Notes: generated by a model not told the origin, from the sequence alone. DNA of 64,000 bases from Sporisorium sorghi (GCA_023212695.1 JALCCG010000069.1:1-64000); one strand, 5' to 3'. Shown: positions 20,372 through 31,281, numbered from the stretch's first letter. Translations and numbers: made by a program.

Positions 20372-21829
20372 ATGGTGCCCGCCCCTACCAAGCTCAGCTC
20401 GGGCACGAGCAAGCGCTCCGCTGCCGCTGCCGCCAAGCGCCTCGTGCCCTCGTCTGCGCCGGTCGACGAAGCTGCACTGCGACTTGGCCGACTCGCTTCT
20501 TCCCTGCCTAGCGAGCTCATCACTTCTATTCTCGAATTTGCCGCTGCAACCGCCACCGACAATGCTGTCAAGCTCCGACTGCTGTGCTTGTCCAAGTACT
20601 ACCACGAGCGGCTCTCCCCTCTTCTCTTCAACGCCGTAGCACTGTGCTCCTCCGCGAGCATCCACTCCTTTGCCGCGCTCGTGAAAGCTTATCCCAAACT
20701 CGCACGCTACGTCCGCAGGGTGTGGATCGGACCGGACCACTCTTCGTCGGACCTCATCACGGCGCTGTCGCCGCCGTCGTACAACGAAGCTGCCTACATC
20801 ACGGACATGCGCGAACGCGTGCATACTTCGGTACGCACCATTCTGCGCTTGTGTAGGAAGCTGCAGGATGTTGCGTTAGCGGGGGAGCTGTTGAGCTTGC
20901 ACGCGGCTCATACGTACGGCTCGGCGTGTCAGCCGGTGCGCTTGACCAGCGTTAATCCGCACAGTTTTGTTGGGGGGTTCTCGGCGCCTATTTTTAGGAA
21001 AGTGAGGGTGCTGCGCATTGTGGATACGAATCTGGCATTTGAGGAGGCGGATGAGATCAGGACACTTGCGGAGCTCGAGTGGTTGATATGGTCCGCACCG
21101 AAGGATTATGGCGATATCACGAGGGATAGCAACGTGCTCAGGAGGTTGTTGCAGCGGCCGAGGAAGCATTACACCGATCCAATACCACCACCCACAACGA
21201 CGACCGCAGGCGACGAAGCGCAAAGGAATGGTGCGGTGCAGACTTCAGCGCCATCCACGTCACAAGCACCCACACCAGCGGCAACGACAGCTGTCCCCCC
21301 ACCTCAGCCACCAGCCCTCGTCGACGGGCTCGACGAGCTCTGGACGGATCTCTCGGCCCTCGAACTGTCCGAAGGCCTCGCACCCGCACGACCGAGCAAG
21401 AATGACAAGTTCCGCCGGCTCACCATCCAGACGGCCCACGGGCGCTGCCTCCAGTTCCGACACCTGCTCGCCGACTCGTACCCACTCTACGCCACCACTA
21501 CCGCTTCCCACACTTCTTCAAACGACGCAACAGGTGGACTAGCAGACGGACTCGAAGCCACATTCCAAGATCTCGAACGCGAGTGGGACCCGTCGCTCAA
21601 CGTGCCCACCATCCACCCGACCGTGCTGGCCGCACCCGTGTTGGACGAGTGGGATGCGCTGCGCGATTTGATCAACAACGCCGCGGGTCAGTACAGCAAC
21701 TTGAGCATGTGGGATGATGGCGAGGCTGCGGTGGATGCGGGCAATGCTCTGAGGAGACAGAGGACGGCGTGGGAGAGCATGGAGGATGTCGGGCTGCCCA
21801 CGGCTAGCTTGCATTCTGTAGTACGGTGA
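20372..21829 (+). CDS. F-box-like protein
   Basis: Single exon, 485 residues from the first in-frame ATG (GCC-ATG). Residues about 40-85 (LASSLPSELITSILEFAA...LRLLCLSKYYHERLSPLLFNAV) match the spacing of an F-box, the motif that docks substrate adaptors onto Skp1 in SCF ubiquitin ligases. Downstream segments such as ARYVRRVWIGPD and IFRKVRVLRIVDTNLAF look like degenerate leucine-rich or beta-alpha repeats, as seen in basidiomycete F-box proteins. A Thr/Pro/Ala-rich disordered linker (about residues 275-325) follows. The target is unknown. Its stop is 87 bp from the convergent POL31 stop. Confidence 0.75.
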   Translation: MVPAPTKLSSGTSKRSAAAAAKRLVPSSAPVDEAALRLGRLASSLPSELITSILEFAAATATDNAVKLRLLCLSKYYHERLSPLLFNAVALCSSASIHSFAALVKAYPKLARYVRRVWIGPDHSSSDLITALSPPSYNEAAYITDMRERVHTSVRTILRLCRKLQDVALAGELLSLHAAHTYGSACQPVRLTSVNPHSFVGGFSAPIFRKVRVLRIVDTNLAFEEADEIRTLAELEWLIWSAPKDYGDITRDSNVLRRLLQRPRKHYTDPIPPPTTTTAGDEAQRNGAVQTSAPSTSQAPTPAATTAVPPPQPPALVDGLDELWTDLSALELSEGLAPARPSKNDKFRRLTIQTAHGRCLQFRHLLADSYPLYATTTASHTSSNDATGGLADGLEATFQDLEREWDPSLNVPTIHPTVLAAPVLDEWDALRDLINNAAGQYSNLSMWDDGEAAVDAGNALRRQRTAWESMEDVGLPTASLHSVVR

Positions 21830-21916
21830 CGGATCGGACGAGGAAATGCAAATGGACTCAAAATGAAATGGCTCCCCACGTGTGTATATTGCGAACTGTG
21901 ACGAGTGGAAACAGAA

Positions 21917-23461
21917 TCAAAGCGGTGCTTCGATACACACGAGCTTGGTCTCGAACGTCGACAAGTTGAGCAGCACCACCTGCTTGGTCTTTGCAAACTC
22001 GGGCACCAGCACCACTCTGCACCCCTTCCCCTCCTCGTTCGCATCCGCGTCCATATCATCGTCGAAGTGGTACACGGCGCTGGCGTACGTCGGCTGATTA
22101 CCCACCACGAGCACATCCGGCCTGTGCTTGAGTACAAACGGATCTGTCGACTTGAACGGATAGCACCACAGCGTATCCGGTGCGGTCGGTGCGACGTGGC
22201 CCCACTCGAGCGTGCGCATGGCCATCTCGATCCGCGCCTCGTCCGCCTCATCGACATACTTGAAAATATCATCGATGTTCTGGCCCGACGTACCCAGCAG
22301 CTTGCGCTCGCCGAGCGGGATCCACGCCGGATTCGTGTGGCGCTGCAGCGAGTCGAAGCGCCCCGCGCGCGGCAGAAGCGCAAAGTGGATCGGCTGCTGC
22401 GGCACCGCGACCAAGGCCGGGTCGCGCTCGCCCGGAAGCAGATGGACGGGCATCGCCGAGCACAGGTCCGTCAGCAGCTGGTCGAGTGCCTGCGTGGGTG
22501 CGGATGAGTACGTGGGTTGATCCTGGCCGTATCGTTTGGGTTTGTCCTGCTCCTCGCTGCGCGTAGGCGGGGCGAGGGAGTTTCCTGCGATGACAGCGGC
22601 GACGATGTTGGATGACGAAACGCGATCCGCGTCCTCGCCGAGCTCGCCCGTGAGGTACTCGACCAGGAGTTGCATCGATAGTTCGGATTCGAGCGCCGAG
22701 TCGCCTCCAATCGCGAGTCCGCTCATGAGCACCACCCATTGATCCTCGCGTGCTGTCTCGTGCTTCGCTGATGTTCCGTTCTCGGCTTTCTTCACAGCTT
22801 TGCCGGGCGCAGGTGCAGGCGGTAAAGAGGCAAAGACGGCATCGACGACGTCAAAGTCACCTGCGCGCGTTTCTGTCCCGAGCACAGCTGCCACAACACC
22901 CGTGATGAGCATGGAACGCAGAGCAGTGCCACCACGAATAGCGTCGCCTACGAGCTTGACGCGGCCAGACTGGTCTTCGATAAATAGCTCGTCCTTGGCA
23001 TAGTCGACGAACTTGGACCGAACTGGTTGCGGTGCCAGCCACTGCTCTCTCGTCAAGTCCTCCAATACATCCGGTTTGAGCGGCATGGCGCAGTACACGT
23101 TGCCGACGACGTAGCAGATGTCTCCCTGGCGAACGTCGAGGATGCGATCGACAAACTTGGGCGGGTCTTGCATCCTCACCCTCGCATTTGGGCTGGATGG
23201 ACCGGCAGCGTCTGACGAGTCGAGCTGCGACAACGGTTGTGACTGCGACTGGGAGAATGCGTCAAAGTTGTCGACCCATCTTGCCTTTGCGCGTGGAAGG
23301 ATGCGTTTCTTGAGGTAGGCCAGTCGGAAATCATAGAGCTGCGCGTACTGTTTGCTGTAGGAACGCGAGCCGAGCGGAACGAGGAAGCTTTTCGAGAGCT
23401 CCGATGCAGTCGCATCGTCCGAGGGTGGATCGAGAGTTTGTCGGTCGATTGTTGTCGGCAT
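21917..23461 (-). CDS. POL31: DNA polymerase delta small subunit (POLD2/Pol31/Cdc1)
   Basis: Single exon, 514 residues from the first ATG (23461). The N-terminal half contains the OB-fold region typical of B subunits (ILDVRQGDICYVVGNVYCAMPLKP and DELFIEDQSGRVKLVGD). The C-terminal half is the inactive calcineurin-like phosphoesterase domain (WVVLMSGLAIGGDSALE, MPVHLLPGERDPA, LGTSGQNIDDIFKY and HRPDVLVVGNQPTY). In the polymerase delta holoenzyme it bridges the catalytic and accessory subunits during lagging-strand synthesis. The frame extends a further 23 codons upstream but only with a TTG. Divergent from the gamma-tubulin complex gene, 308 bp away. Confidence 0.95.
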   Translation of the reverse strand: MPTTIDRQTLDPPSDDATASELSKSFLVPLGSRSYSKQYAQLYDFRLAYLKKRILPRAKARWVDNFDAFSQSQSQPLSQLDSSDAAGPSSPNARVRMQDPPKFVDRILDVRQGDICYVVGNVYCAMPLKPDVLEDLTREQWLAPQPVRSKFVDYAKDELFIEDQSGRVKLVGDAIRGGTALRSMLITGVVAAVLGTETRAGDFDVVDAVFASLPPAPAPGKAVKKAENGTSAKHETAREDQWVVLMSGLAIGGDSALESELSMQLLVEYLTGELGEDADRVSSSNIVAAVIAGNSLAPPTRSEEQDKPKRYGQDQPTYSSAPTQALDQLLTDLCSAMPVHLLPGERDPALVAVPQQPIHFALLPRAGRFDSLQRHTNPAWIPLGERKLLGTSGQNIDDIFKYVDEADEARIEMAMRTLEWGHVAPTAPDTLWCYPFKSTDPFVLKHRPDVLVVGNQPTYASAVYHFDDDMDADANEEGKGCRVVLVPEFAKTKQVVLLNLSTFETKLVCIEAPL

Positions 23462-23769
23462 GGCGAATGATGGTGAGAGAGCAAGGCAAGGATGAGCCGA
23501 AGTGAAACAGGAAGAAGAGAAGAATCCCAAAAAGCGCTTCGCTGACTGTTGGGCGACGCGTTGATTGCCGCAAGTCGCGTAAAAAAGTCACTTTTCTAGG
23601 CTGCCAGGGACAGAGACCAACACCAGCAGCAAGCAAATCGGCGGCTGCGCCGACTGACGCTCGTCGATTTCCCACGCCGCTCAAATCTAGTCTCACTTCC
23701 ATCACATCACATTCTCGTGCACGATCGACAAGATGACAAGGGCATCATAGCCAAGTCGGAATCACCGCC
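23462..23769. other. Divergent promoter (POL31 / GCP gene)
   Basis: 308 bp between two start codons. It includes a GCGTCG/GACGCG-like element near 23560 that resembles an MCB (MluI cell-cycle box) core, which would suit a replication gene; this is weak evidence. Confidence 0.4.
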
Positions 23770-26700
23770 ATGTCCTTTGAACCGCTCGAGGTGCTCGAGG
23801 TTCCGGCTCTACCGTCGCTGGACCTCGAGCAATCGACACTGCTCGGTCATCAGCTCGTCTCGTCCACCTTTCTATCGTCACAAGCATCAAGCAGTGCGCT
23901 GATCGGCACTTTCCAAATTGACAACATCGCCAAGAATGCGCAGCCCGGTATCGATCCCGTTCTCGAATCTTTCTCAAAAAGAGCAACCACATACAAGCTC
24001 GAGCCAGCTTACACAATCGAGCCATCATCGCAATTCCCCTCAATCTACCGCCCTTCCGGCAGCGATGAGCACCTCGACTCTTCGCCAGGTCCCTCAAGAC
24101 GCCCTGTCCGTCGATCGGCTTCAGACTCGAGCCTGAGCTCGCTCGAATCGTCTTGCTGGGATCAAGACTATCGACCGGCTGATCCACCCGCAACGGTCAA
24201 GTTCAGAGGATCGCCTGCCAAAGCAAGAATTCTTGATCTCGCTGTGGCCGAGACGTACACATCAAGCAAACAAGACATCCTTGAAGCTATCCACGAAGCA
24301 GCACTGCAAGACAGTGCCTCAACATCACAAGATCAGCACCTTGCACCTGTGCATCCGATCCAACACGTTCTGCGCTCGCTCGTCACCACCGCCACCACAG
24401 GCACCTCGTCAGACCACTTTCAATGGGATGCGAATTCCGCCTCTTTCGTGTGGGCAGCTACACTCCAGCACCAGCGAGAAGTGCGTCATCTACGCAGAAA
24501 GGCCAAGGAGCAAGCTGCACTCCACGCATCCTTGCTCGCAGCTGGTGACGATGTGGATGCGCAGCTGCAACCGCCGCCCGCATTGACGTTGTCCTGGATC
24601 GGATCAGAACGTATCATGGGTTGGAGCCAAGCCGCTTCGGATAGTGTTACCCGGCCCTTTCTTGACATCGGCGCGCTGCTTCGTCGCATTGACGACCGTA
24701 CGCTTGCGATACACCGTTCCGCGGGGTCGCTTTGCAATGAAGCGCCTGCGCTGGCGGCTGCGCTCGACACGGTGGTCACTTGGTTCAAGGGCGAGCTCAC
24801 AGCTCAGACATCTGCTCTCGCCACAAACACTTCCTCGTCAGCCGCCGCATCCTCTGCCGTCCTCAACGCTCGTGCGGAGCTCGACGCTTGTTTTGCTGTT
24901 CTCAAAAGCCTCGGCAACCTTCTCTCCTGCGGCCAACCTCGACTACCGCCCTTTCGTCCGCTAACGTGGCTCGAGTCGACGCACGCCACCCTCTCGCATC
25001 TGCACGCCCATCTCGCTGCCTCGCTTGCGTCAGGCGCACCATCGCTGCCCTCGGCAGTACTCGCCTACCTGCTCGACCGAACGAGCGTGACATGGCGCCA
25101 ACAAGTGGCCCGCTGGGTCGGCTTCCCCGGCTTCGAATCCGACAGAACAGGCGAACTCGACGATCGACCTCCCGCTCTCAAAACCGACTCGAGCTCCAAT
25201 GCAGCCCACATCTCGACGCCCTGGAGCGGCGCCATCGTCGACTGGTCGCTCGACGAACGCGGCGAGGAGGATGTTGGTTACACACTCAAGCCTTCCGCTG
25301 TGCCGAGCTTTCTGCCGTTCCGCCATGCCAGGGCGTTTCTGGAAGCCGGCAGGGCGCTGCAACTGCTCAAGAAGGCGGCTCCGGCGGATCATCCACTCGT
25401 ACATCAGTGGTCGTTGAATGCGCAAGAAAAGGCATCGGCGGTGCAGATCGATCTGCCGACGTGGCGGTGGTCGGCGTTGGAGAGTCAGGCGCAGGTCAAC
25501 GCGGTGGAGGACCACATTGTGCACTTCAAACGCGAGATTGCTCGATGGCGTAGGCAGAGACGCAAGGCGGCAGGGGGAAGCGTGGGCTCGGCCAGCGCAG
25601 TCTCGTCGCCACTCAGCTCGAGTGTGGTTCTTGCACGACCCGCAGAAGAAGCGCCATCACAGTCCGACACGCTGGCGACTAGCGAGGTGCCGTTCGGTTC
25701 TTCCATCGAGGACCAATTTGCACGCATGTCGCAACTCTTTGCCGCTCTCCCGGGCATCACCGATACCGACACCCGCGCTCCGGCTTTGCCTGAAACTCAA
25801 CAACAAGACTCTGCTCCCATCCTCGACTCGATGGCATCCGAGACCGAGGAGCAATCGCTCTTGCTCTACCTTTCCACCGCCGCGTGCCCTGCCGTACCGG
25901 AGCACGCCATCTCGCAGTCGTCCTTCGACCGCGTCACCCAAGCCAGCCTCGTCGCGCCGTTCGAAAGCTGGGCGCGCCTCATCAACATGTCGCTCATCAG
26001 CGTCTTCTTCCACGATCTCGGGCTGGGCACCTACCTCGAGACGTGCAAGCGCTTCCTGCTGCTCGGAAGCATCCACTTCGAGCGCCAGGTGGTTTCCAGC
26101 CTATTCGACGTCGATCAGTCCAGTGTGCTGGACGACGCTTCCGCGGCTACTTCGGGACGCGCGGTGGTCGCGATGAACAGGCGGTTGACGGCGGAAGGCG
26201 TGTGGCCGCCGAATGACAGTCTGCTGTCGTCTGCGCTCAACACGGCGGTCATCGAAACAGTGTCCGGGATGCGCCAGGTTCACGAGGATCGGCTGCTTCG
26301 AAGTGGCAAGACGGAAGATGCGGTCTCGCTTGCATTCAAGGATCTCGACGAGAGGTTGTCGTTCGCCGTCGTCGAGCCGCGCTCCAGCACTTCCAAGACG
26401 AAAAGCAAACCGACGTGGACCGACCCGTCGTCGATCGACGCGCTCGACTGGCTCACGCTGTCGTTCCATCCGCCGCCGCTCATCTCGCCGCTGCTGACGC
26501 AGCTGGCACAATCGCGCTACCAGCGGCTGTGGAACCTGCTGCTGCGCATCAAGCGGTGCAAAGTGGCGATGCGCGCCAGCTGGGCGTGCACGTTCAAGTC
26601 GACGAGTGCGGCGTTTACGTTTGACTTCCGGACGCGCTCGGTGATGCAGCAGATGCGGTGGGAGTTGAATCACTTTTTGGACTCGTGGGGCGGGTTCGTC

Positions 26701-27435
26701 GAGGAGGTCGGGGTGGAGGCGCATTGGAGTGGGTTTATGCGCAGGCTGGAGAGGGTGCGGAGGGAGGTCGGGGAGGAGCTGTCTTCGCGCAGCTTTGCGG
26801 ACAGTGCGACTGTGGGCGCGGGCGAGGTAGACGGAGGAGACGCAGACTTGGACGACGAGGCGCTGGAGGAGGAAGAGCGTGCTGCACTAATGACGTCCAA
26901 TTTGGAGCTGAAGGACGTCTTCTCCCTCGCGCGGTACCACGAACGCATCCTGGACCGCATGCTGTCCACCTGCTTCCTCAAGTCGAAACAGCGCCGCGTC
27001 GCCAACATCGTCAACGATCTCCTGCAAACCGTGCTCGACTTTGCGCAGCTCTGCATCGACTTTCACACGCCCGCCTCCGCCGAGGTCGAGCCCCCGACGT
27101 TTGACGACTTCAGCAACCTGCACCGCTTCTTCCGCCAGCGCATCGATACGTTTATACAGGCGCTGGTGATTCTCAAGCATCGCTCACCGAATGCGATGGC
27201 GGGACAGGATCAGCAAGCCGAGCAGAGGGACGAAGCGAGGTGGGGAAAGAGAAGGGGCGATGTCGAGGCGGAAAAGGCGAGATTGGCGCAGGACGAACTG
27301 CAGGATTTGCGGCTGTTGGATGTAGATGAGGCAGGGAGGAGCATCGAGGGCGTCGAGAGGGAGAGTGTGGGCAGTGTCGAGATCCTGTTGGGCCGGTTGA
27401 ACGCCAGTGGGTTCTACGCCGAGATGGATTTGTAG
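23770..27435 (+). CDS. Large gamma-tubulin complex component (GCP5/GCP6-like, Spc97/Spc98 family)
   Basis: Single exon, 1221 residues. The C-terminal half has the Spc97/Spc98 (GCP) fold. The region around residues 730-765 (WARLINMSLISVFFHDLGLGTYLETCKRF-LLLGSIHFE) is GCP domain 1. Residues about 895-1000 (HPPPLISPLLTQ, RYQRLWNLLLRIKRCK, MQQMRWELNHFLDSW) and 1040-1150 (DVFSLARYHERILDRMLSTCFLKSKQ, FAQLCIDF) form the gamma-tubulin-binding part. The long, divergent N-terminus and overall length favour GCP5 or GCP6 (fission yeast Mod21/Alp16) over GCP2/3. Such subunits help build microtubule-nucleating gamma-tubulin rings at the spindle pole body. The exact orthologue cannot be assigned by eye. Confidence 0.85.
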   Translation: MSFEPLEVLEVPALPSLDLEQSTLLGHQLVSSTFLSSQASSSALIGTFQIDNIAKNAQPGIDPVLESFSKRATTYKLEPAYTIEPSSQFPSIYRPSGSDEHLDSSPGPSRRPVRRSASDSSLSSLESSCWDQDYRPADPPATVKFRGSPAKARILDLAVAETYTSSKQDILEAIHEAALQDSASTSQDQHLAPVHPIQHVLRSLVTTATTGTSSDHFQWDANSASFVWAATLQHQREVRHLRRKAKEQAALHASLLAAGDDVDAQLQPPPALTLSWIGSERIMGWSQAASDSVTRPFLDIGALLRRIDDRTLAIHRSAGSLCNEAPALAAALDTVVTWFKGELTAQTSALATNTSSSAAASSAVLNARAELDACFAVLKSLGNLLSCGQPRLPPFRPLTWLESTHATLSHLHAHLAASLASGAPSLPSAVLAYLLDRTSVTWRQQVARWVGFPGFESDRTGELDDRPPALKTDSSSNAAHISTPWSGAIVDWSLDERGEEDVGYTLKPSAVPSFLPFRHARAFLEAGRALQLLKKAAPADHPLVHQWSLNAQEKASAVQIDLPTWRWSALESQAQVNAVEDHIVHFKREIARWRRQRRKAAGGSVGSASAVSSPLSSSVVLARPAEEAPSQSDTLATSEVPFGSSIEDQFARMSQLFAALPGITDTDTRAPALPETQQQDSAPILDSMASETEEQSLLLYLSTAACPAVPEHAISQSSFDRVTQASLVAPFESWARLINMSLISVFFHDLGLGTYLETCKRFLLLGSIHFERQVVSSLFDVDQSSVLDDASAATSGRAVVAMNRRLTAEGVWPPNDSLLSSALNTAVIETVSGMRQVHEDRLLRSGKTEDAVSLAFKDLDERLSFAVVEPRSSTSKTKSKPTWTDPSSIDALDWLTLSFHPPPLISPLLTQLAQSRYQRLWNLLLRIKRCKVAMRASWACTFKSTSAAFTFDFRTRSVMQQMRWELNHFLDSWGGFVEEVGVEAHWSGFMRRLERVRREVGEELSSRSFADSATVGAGEVDGGDADLDDEALEEEERAALMTSNLELKDVFSLARYHERILDRMLSTCFLKSKQRRVANIVNDLLQTVLDFAQLCIDFHTPASAEVEPPTFDDFSNLHRFFRQRIDTFIQALVILKHRSPNAMAGQDQQAEQRDEARWGKRRGDVEAEKARLAQDELQDLRLLDVDEAGRSIEGVERESVGSVEILLGRLNASGFYAEMDL

Positions 27436-27704
27436 ACGGTGCTGAACATAAACTCACGCAATCACACACGCACAGGCAAGGCTTGGAAGATGATGACGAG
27501 CTGTGATTACGAGGGAAACATGCGATGACTAAGAGACATTTCTTTGCTTTACTTTGCTGTTGACTGTGCGAACCGGAACGAGACTACGAAACCGACTTGA
27601 GACTGACGAGAGTGAGGTGACCTGGAAGAGCATACGACGAGACCCGAGACTGGAGCCACTATGAACCGAAACTGAAGTAAAGATGTGCCACGATGACCTG
27701 TCGT
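27436..27704. other. Convergent 3' intergenic region
   Basis: Between the stop codons of the GCP gene and the small basic orphan. No feature seen. Confidence 0.5.
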
Positions 27705-28058
27705 TCACTCGCGTTGAATCGCCTCGAGCACCTTCTTCGCCTGTTCAGGCGAGTGGTTCTTCTTGACTCTAGTCGGCAGATCCTTATTCTTCTTGACCGA
27801 GACCTGCTTCTCCTCCCTGCTGGGCTTAATCTGGTCGCTCGAGGTGATGCGCGATTCGAAGTGCGATCGGCCTTCGCCCGGGTTCTTCTTGGCGCCTGAC
27901 CAGCGGCGGGCTTTGGCGGTAGATCCGTGCGAGAGGTCGTCGAGCTGGTCCGCCTTGTAGTGCGGGGAGGCGCGGAAGACCGAGGCGTTGGCGTAGGGGT
28001 CGGTGGACGAGGTGGACGAGGTAGAGGTGGACGAGTCGCTGCGTGGCTTGGTCGACAT
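27705..28058 (-). CDS. Small basic hypothetical protein, 117 residues
   Basis: Single exon from the first ATG (28058). The N-terminal 20 residues are a Ser/Thr run, followed by YANASVFRASPHYKADQLDDL and a Lys-rich half with short helical potential (KKNHSPEQAKKVLEAIQRE). There are no cysteines, signal peptide or membrane segment. Support for expression comes from a TATA element 115 bp upstream on the same strand and a normal stop. I do not recognise the family. Confidence 0.6.
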   Translation of the reverse strand: MSTKPRSDSSTSTSSTSSTDPYANASVFRASPHYKADQLDDLSHGSTAKARRWSGAKKNPGEGRSHFESRITSSDQIKPSREEKQVSVKKNKDLPTRVKKNHSPEQAKKVLEAIQRE

Positions 28059-28648
28059 GGTGCGCAGAATGGAGGCTAGATCGATTTGGGTTTGATAGTT
28101 GCAGAGTGTGAGATGAAGGTAAAAGGCAGTGTTGGAGGGGAAGAAGGACGGCGAGGGTGGGAGAGTGGCTCCGTTATATACCTTCGCGCTCAGCACTCAG
28201 CGCTCGGCAGCCTCTTCCAGGAAAAGCACGCAAAGATTCAAAGCAGTCCCACCGGAATCACATCAACGCTTTGATGCCCGCACCTTCGTTTCCCTTCGAA
28301 GCATTCTTGAGGAGAGTCAAGTTAGGCTGTGTCTCAGTCACTCTGACGTGTGACCTCGACCCGCATTGTGCTTTCGGCACAATTGGGCAGCAACGCGCAG
28401 GGTCCAATTTTTTGGTACCGAGCCTAAACTTGAAAGTCTGTGCGTGAGGGCAGAGAGAGAGAGCGCTGTGTGGAGAGCTTTCTCGAAAAATCGCCTTGCA
28501 ACAGAGTCACACAAATCTCAGCCAAAATCACACACTCCCACACCGCGTGACCATCATTTGACGCCATCATCCCAACTTGTGTGTCACACAACGAGAGCCG
28601 TAGTCTTAGATTGCAACTGAGAGCTGGCTAGTGTCTCGAGCCCCTTCT
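28059..28648. other. Intergenic/promoter
   Basis: Upstream region of the small orphan and 3' region of the enoyl-CoA hydratase, both leftward. Contains a TATA box at 28173-28180 (minus strand). No gene seen. Confidence 0.5.
28173..28180 (-). promoter_or_regulatory. TATA box of the small orphan
   Basis: TATATAAC read on the minus strand, 115 bp upstream of the ATG at 28058. Confidence 0.5.
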
Positions 28649-29629
28649 TCACTCGTGCGTAAAAGTCGCCTTCCTCTTCTCCGCAAACGCAGCCATGCCC
28701 TCCTTCTGATCCTTGGTAGCAAACAGGCTCTGGAACAGTCGACGCTCGAAGCGCGTGCCCTCCTGCAAGCTCAGCTCAAAGGAAGCATTGACACCCTCCT
28801 TGGCGGCCTGGACCGCGATCTGACCCTTCTTGGCAATCGTCGAAGCCACCTTGACAGCCTCGTCCACTACACTACCCTCGCGAACCACACGCGAGATGAG
28901 ACCGCGACGCTCGGCATCGTCAGCGCTGAAATTGCGGCCGGTCAGCACCATCTCCATGGCGGTCGACTTGCCGACGGCCTTGGTGAGACGCTGCGTGCCG
29001 CCGGCGCCGGGGATGACGCCGAGGTTGATCTCGGGCTGGCCGAAGTTGGCGGTGGGCGAGGCGAGGATAATGTCGCACCTGTTTGCCCCAACAGAAAGAA
29101 GTCAAACCGGGAGAAGCGTCAGCAACGAACAACAGAACCGGTTTGGGAGCATGGCGAAAAAAACTCACATCATGGCCAACTCGCAACCACCTCCCAGGGC
29201 AAACCCGCTGACAGCCGCAATAATAGGCTTGCGCACCGTAGTGAGCTTGCTCCAGTGACCCAAAAAGTTGGTCTTGTACGCATCCGCAAACTGCTTGTCC
29301 TTCATCTCCTTGATATCGGCACCTGCAGCGAACGCCTTTTCCGAGCCGGTGAGCACGATGGCGCCGATCTCGGGGTCATTGTCGGCGATCTCGGCCGCGT
29401 CGTTGAGTTCGTGGAAGAGCGCCGAGTTGAGTGCGTTGAGCGCCTTGGGCCTGTTGAGCGTGATGAGCGTGACGCCCTTGGCGGGCGAAGAGACGAGGAT
29501 GTTCTCGTACTCCTTGGCTGCAGGAGACGAGAAGCGGGGCAGCGAAGTCGAGAGGTAGCGCGTCGAGGGGAGCGCGGCGACGCGGGGTGCGCTGGTGCGC
29601 AGAGCGGTGCGAACGGTCGAGGCCAGCAT
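28649..29629 (-). CDS. Mitochondrial enoyl-CoA hydratase (ECHS1 type, two exons)
   Basis: Minus-strand exons are 29629-29169 and 29078-28649, with a 90-nt intron (GTGAGT...ACAG, phase 2), giving 296 residues. The mature part is a crotonase: [14 protein letters not shown], the oxyanion-hole segment [10 protein letters not shown], and both catalytic glutamates in [11 protein letters not shown] (spanning the splice junction) and FGQPEINLG, followed by [10 protein letters not shown]. The Arg/Ser/Thr-rich N-terminus (about 40 residues, no acidic residues before KEYENI) is a likely mitochondrial presequence. It hydrates 2-trans-enoyl-CoA in beta-oxidation and branched-chain amino acid breakdown. 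Divergent from NFU1. Confidence 0.93.
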
Positions 29630-30035
29630 TTTGGGGATGTGTCTCTCGGTCGAATGTGTGTGTATGGTGGTAGTGTGCGGAGGTCGGAGGTGATGAAGAG
29701 TCCGCTTTGTTTCTTCTTGAACGCAGAGTGAAACGTGTGCAAGGCGAGAGAGGGATAGGTGGCCTAAGCGGGCACACACGAAACGTCGATTTGCTTCGCT
29801 TGGCTCGGCTCGTTCGGAGCGCCTCTCAACCGGAAAGGCCGTGAAAATCGCACCTCAACCCCGCACTTTTGGCTCGATCTTGACAGCTCGCTGACTAATG
29901 CTGACTAATCCTTAAAAAAGCGTAACTCCGATTTCGACCTTCGCCTGCTGAGTATGACATCTTTGCCACTTTCTAGATCTCTCGCTCCGCTTCTCTCCTC
30001 ACCACCACCACATCTCTGCTGTGATCGCCTCAACC
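29630..30035. other. Divergent promoter (enoyl-CoA hydratase / NFU1)
   Basis: 406 bp between the start codons of two genes for mitochondrial proteins. No additional gene seen. Confidence 0.55.
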
Positions 30036-30926
30036 ATGACCGTAGTCACAAGAACAGCCACATCTTCGCTGCGATCCGCCGCTCGCAACGGCATCGCCAG
30101 CGCCAGCTCGAGCTCTAGCCACAATGTCGCACTTCGCGTCGCACCACTACTGGCACGACGAACCATGCTCACCGCTTCATCCCACACTCCTGCGCTCCGA
30201 TCTCGCTCACTCACGCCTTTGGCTACTACGTCACTTCCGCGCACGCAAAAGCGCACCATGTTCATCCAGACCGAATCCACACCCAACGAGGACTCGCTCA
30301 AGTTCCTCCCCGGGCGCCAGGTGATGGAGTCCGGAACACACGAGTTCCTCGACACGCGCTCGTCCATGGCCTCTCCCCTCGCCAAAAAACTCTTCAACAT
30401 TCCCGGCGTCATCAGCGTCTTCTACGGTCCCGACTTTGTCACCGTCAGCAAGGACCCTGCGCACCAGTGGTCGACGCTCAAGCCAGAGATCTACTCGAGC
30501 ATCATGGAGTTCTTCACTGCGGGCCACCCGCTTTTCACGGACCCTGAGTCGTCGCATGGCTCGCAGGACACCGTTATTTTGGAGACGGACTCCGAGGTCG
30601 TGGCGATGATTAAGGAGCTGTTGGATACCAGGGTGCGACCCGCGATCCAGGAGGACGGCGGCGACCTCGAGTACCGTGGGTTCGGCGAGGACACGGATGG
30701 CATCGTCAAGGTGAAGCTCAAAGGGTCGTGCAGAGGGTGCGACTCGTCGACGGTCACGCTGAAATCGGGTATCGAGCGTATGTTGAAGCACTACATTCCG
30801 GAGGTGCAGGGTGTCGAACAGGTGTTGGACCCCGAGGAGGAGATCGCGCTGGATGAGTTTGCAAAGCTCGAACAGAAGCTCGAAAAGGATCGTCAGAAGG
30901 AACGCAACATGGGCTTCTCTTTGTAG
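30036..30926 (+). CDS. NFU1: NFU1-type mitochondrial iron-sulfur cluster scaffold
   Basis: Single exon, 296 residues from the first ATG. An Arg/Ser/Ala-rich presequence of about 75 residues precedes the Nfu N-terminal domain ([22 protein letters not shown] through [21 protein letters not shown]). The C-terminal NifU domain holds [22 protein letters not shown] and the cluster-binding CxxC at Cys232/Cys235, then [23 protein letters not shown] short charged helix ends the protein. Nfu1 delivers 4Fe-4S clusters to enzymes such as lipoate synthase and complex I/II. An in-frame GTG lies upstream at 30021. Confidence 0.95.
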   Translation: MTVVTRTATSSLRSAARNGIASASSSSSHNVALRVAPLLARRTMLTASSHTPALRSRSLTPLATTSLPRTQKRTMFIQTESTPNEDSLKFLPGRQVMESGTHEFLDTRSSMASPLAKKLFNIPGVISVFYGPDFVTVSKDPAHQWSTLKPEIYSSIMEFFTAGHPLFTDPESSHGSQDTVILETDSEVVAMIKELLDTRVRPAIQEDGGDLEYRGFGEDTDGIVKVKLKGSCRGCDSSTVTLKSGIERMLKHYIPEVQGVEQVLDPEEEIALDEFAKLEQKLEKDRQKERNMGFSL

Positions 30927-31281
30927 TTTCGTTGATGTTTCTTGTTGTACTCTAGCTCTTGACTCCAACCCAACACCAATGACTTTCGTCTTCAGAGCAG
31001 CTGCTGTGCTCGCTTCAGTGTGCAAATCGTCGTGTCACCCTTTCGAGACGGTTTCCTTTGCAATGAAGAGTCGCTCTTCGCTCTCCACCTTTGAGCACAG
31101 ACTGACTGACTCTCTTCCTCTCGATCAACTCTCTCTCCTCATCATCGACAGCCTACTCATCCGCACTTGAGCTCGCCTCTTCATTCGCTCTTCAACTCGG
31201 CCCCGTCCGCACACACAATCACACACAAACGCATCGGAACAACTCTTGATCACATTGCGGAACCACATGTCAAACCAAAAC
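30927..31281. other. Convergent 3' intergenic region
   Basis: Between the NFU1 and fumarate reductase stop codons. CT-rich, with no gene seen. Confidence 0.5.
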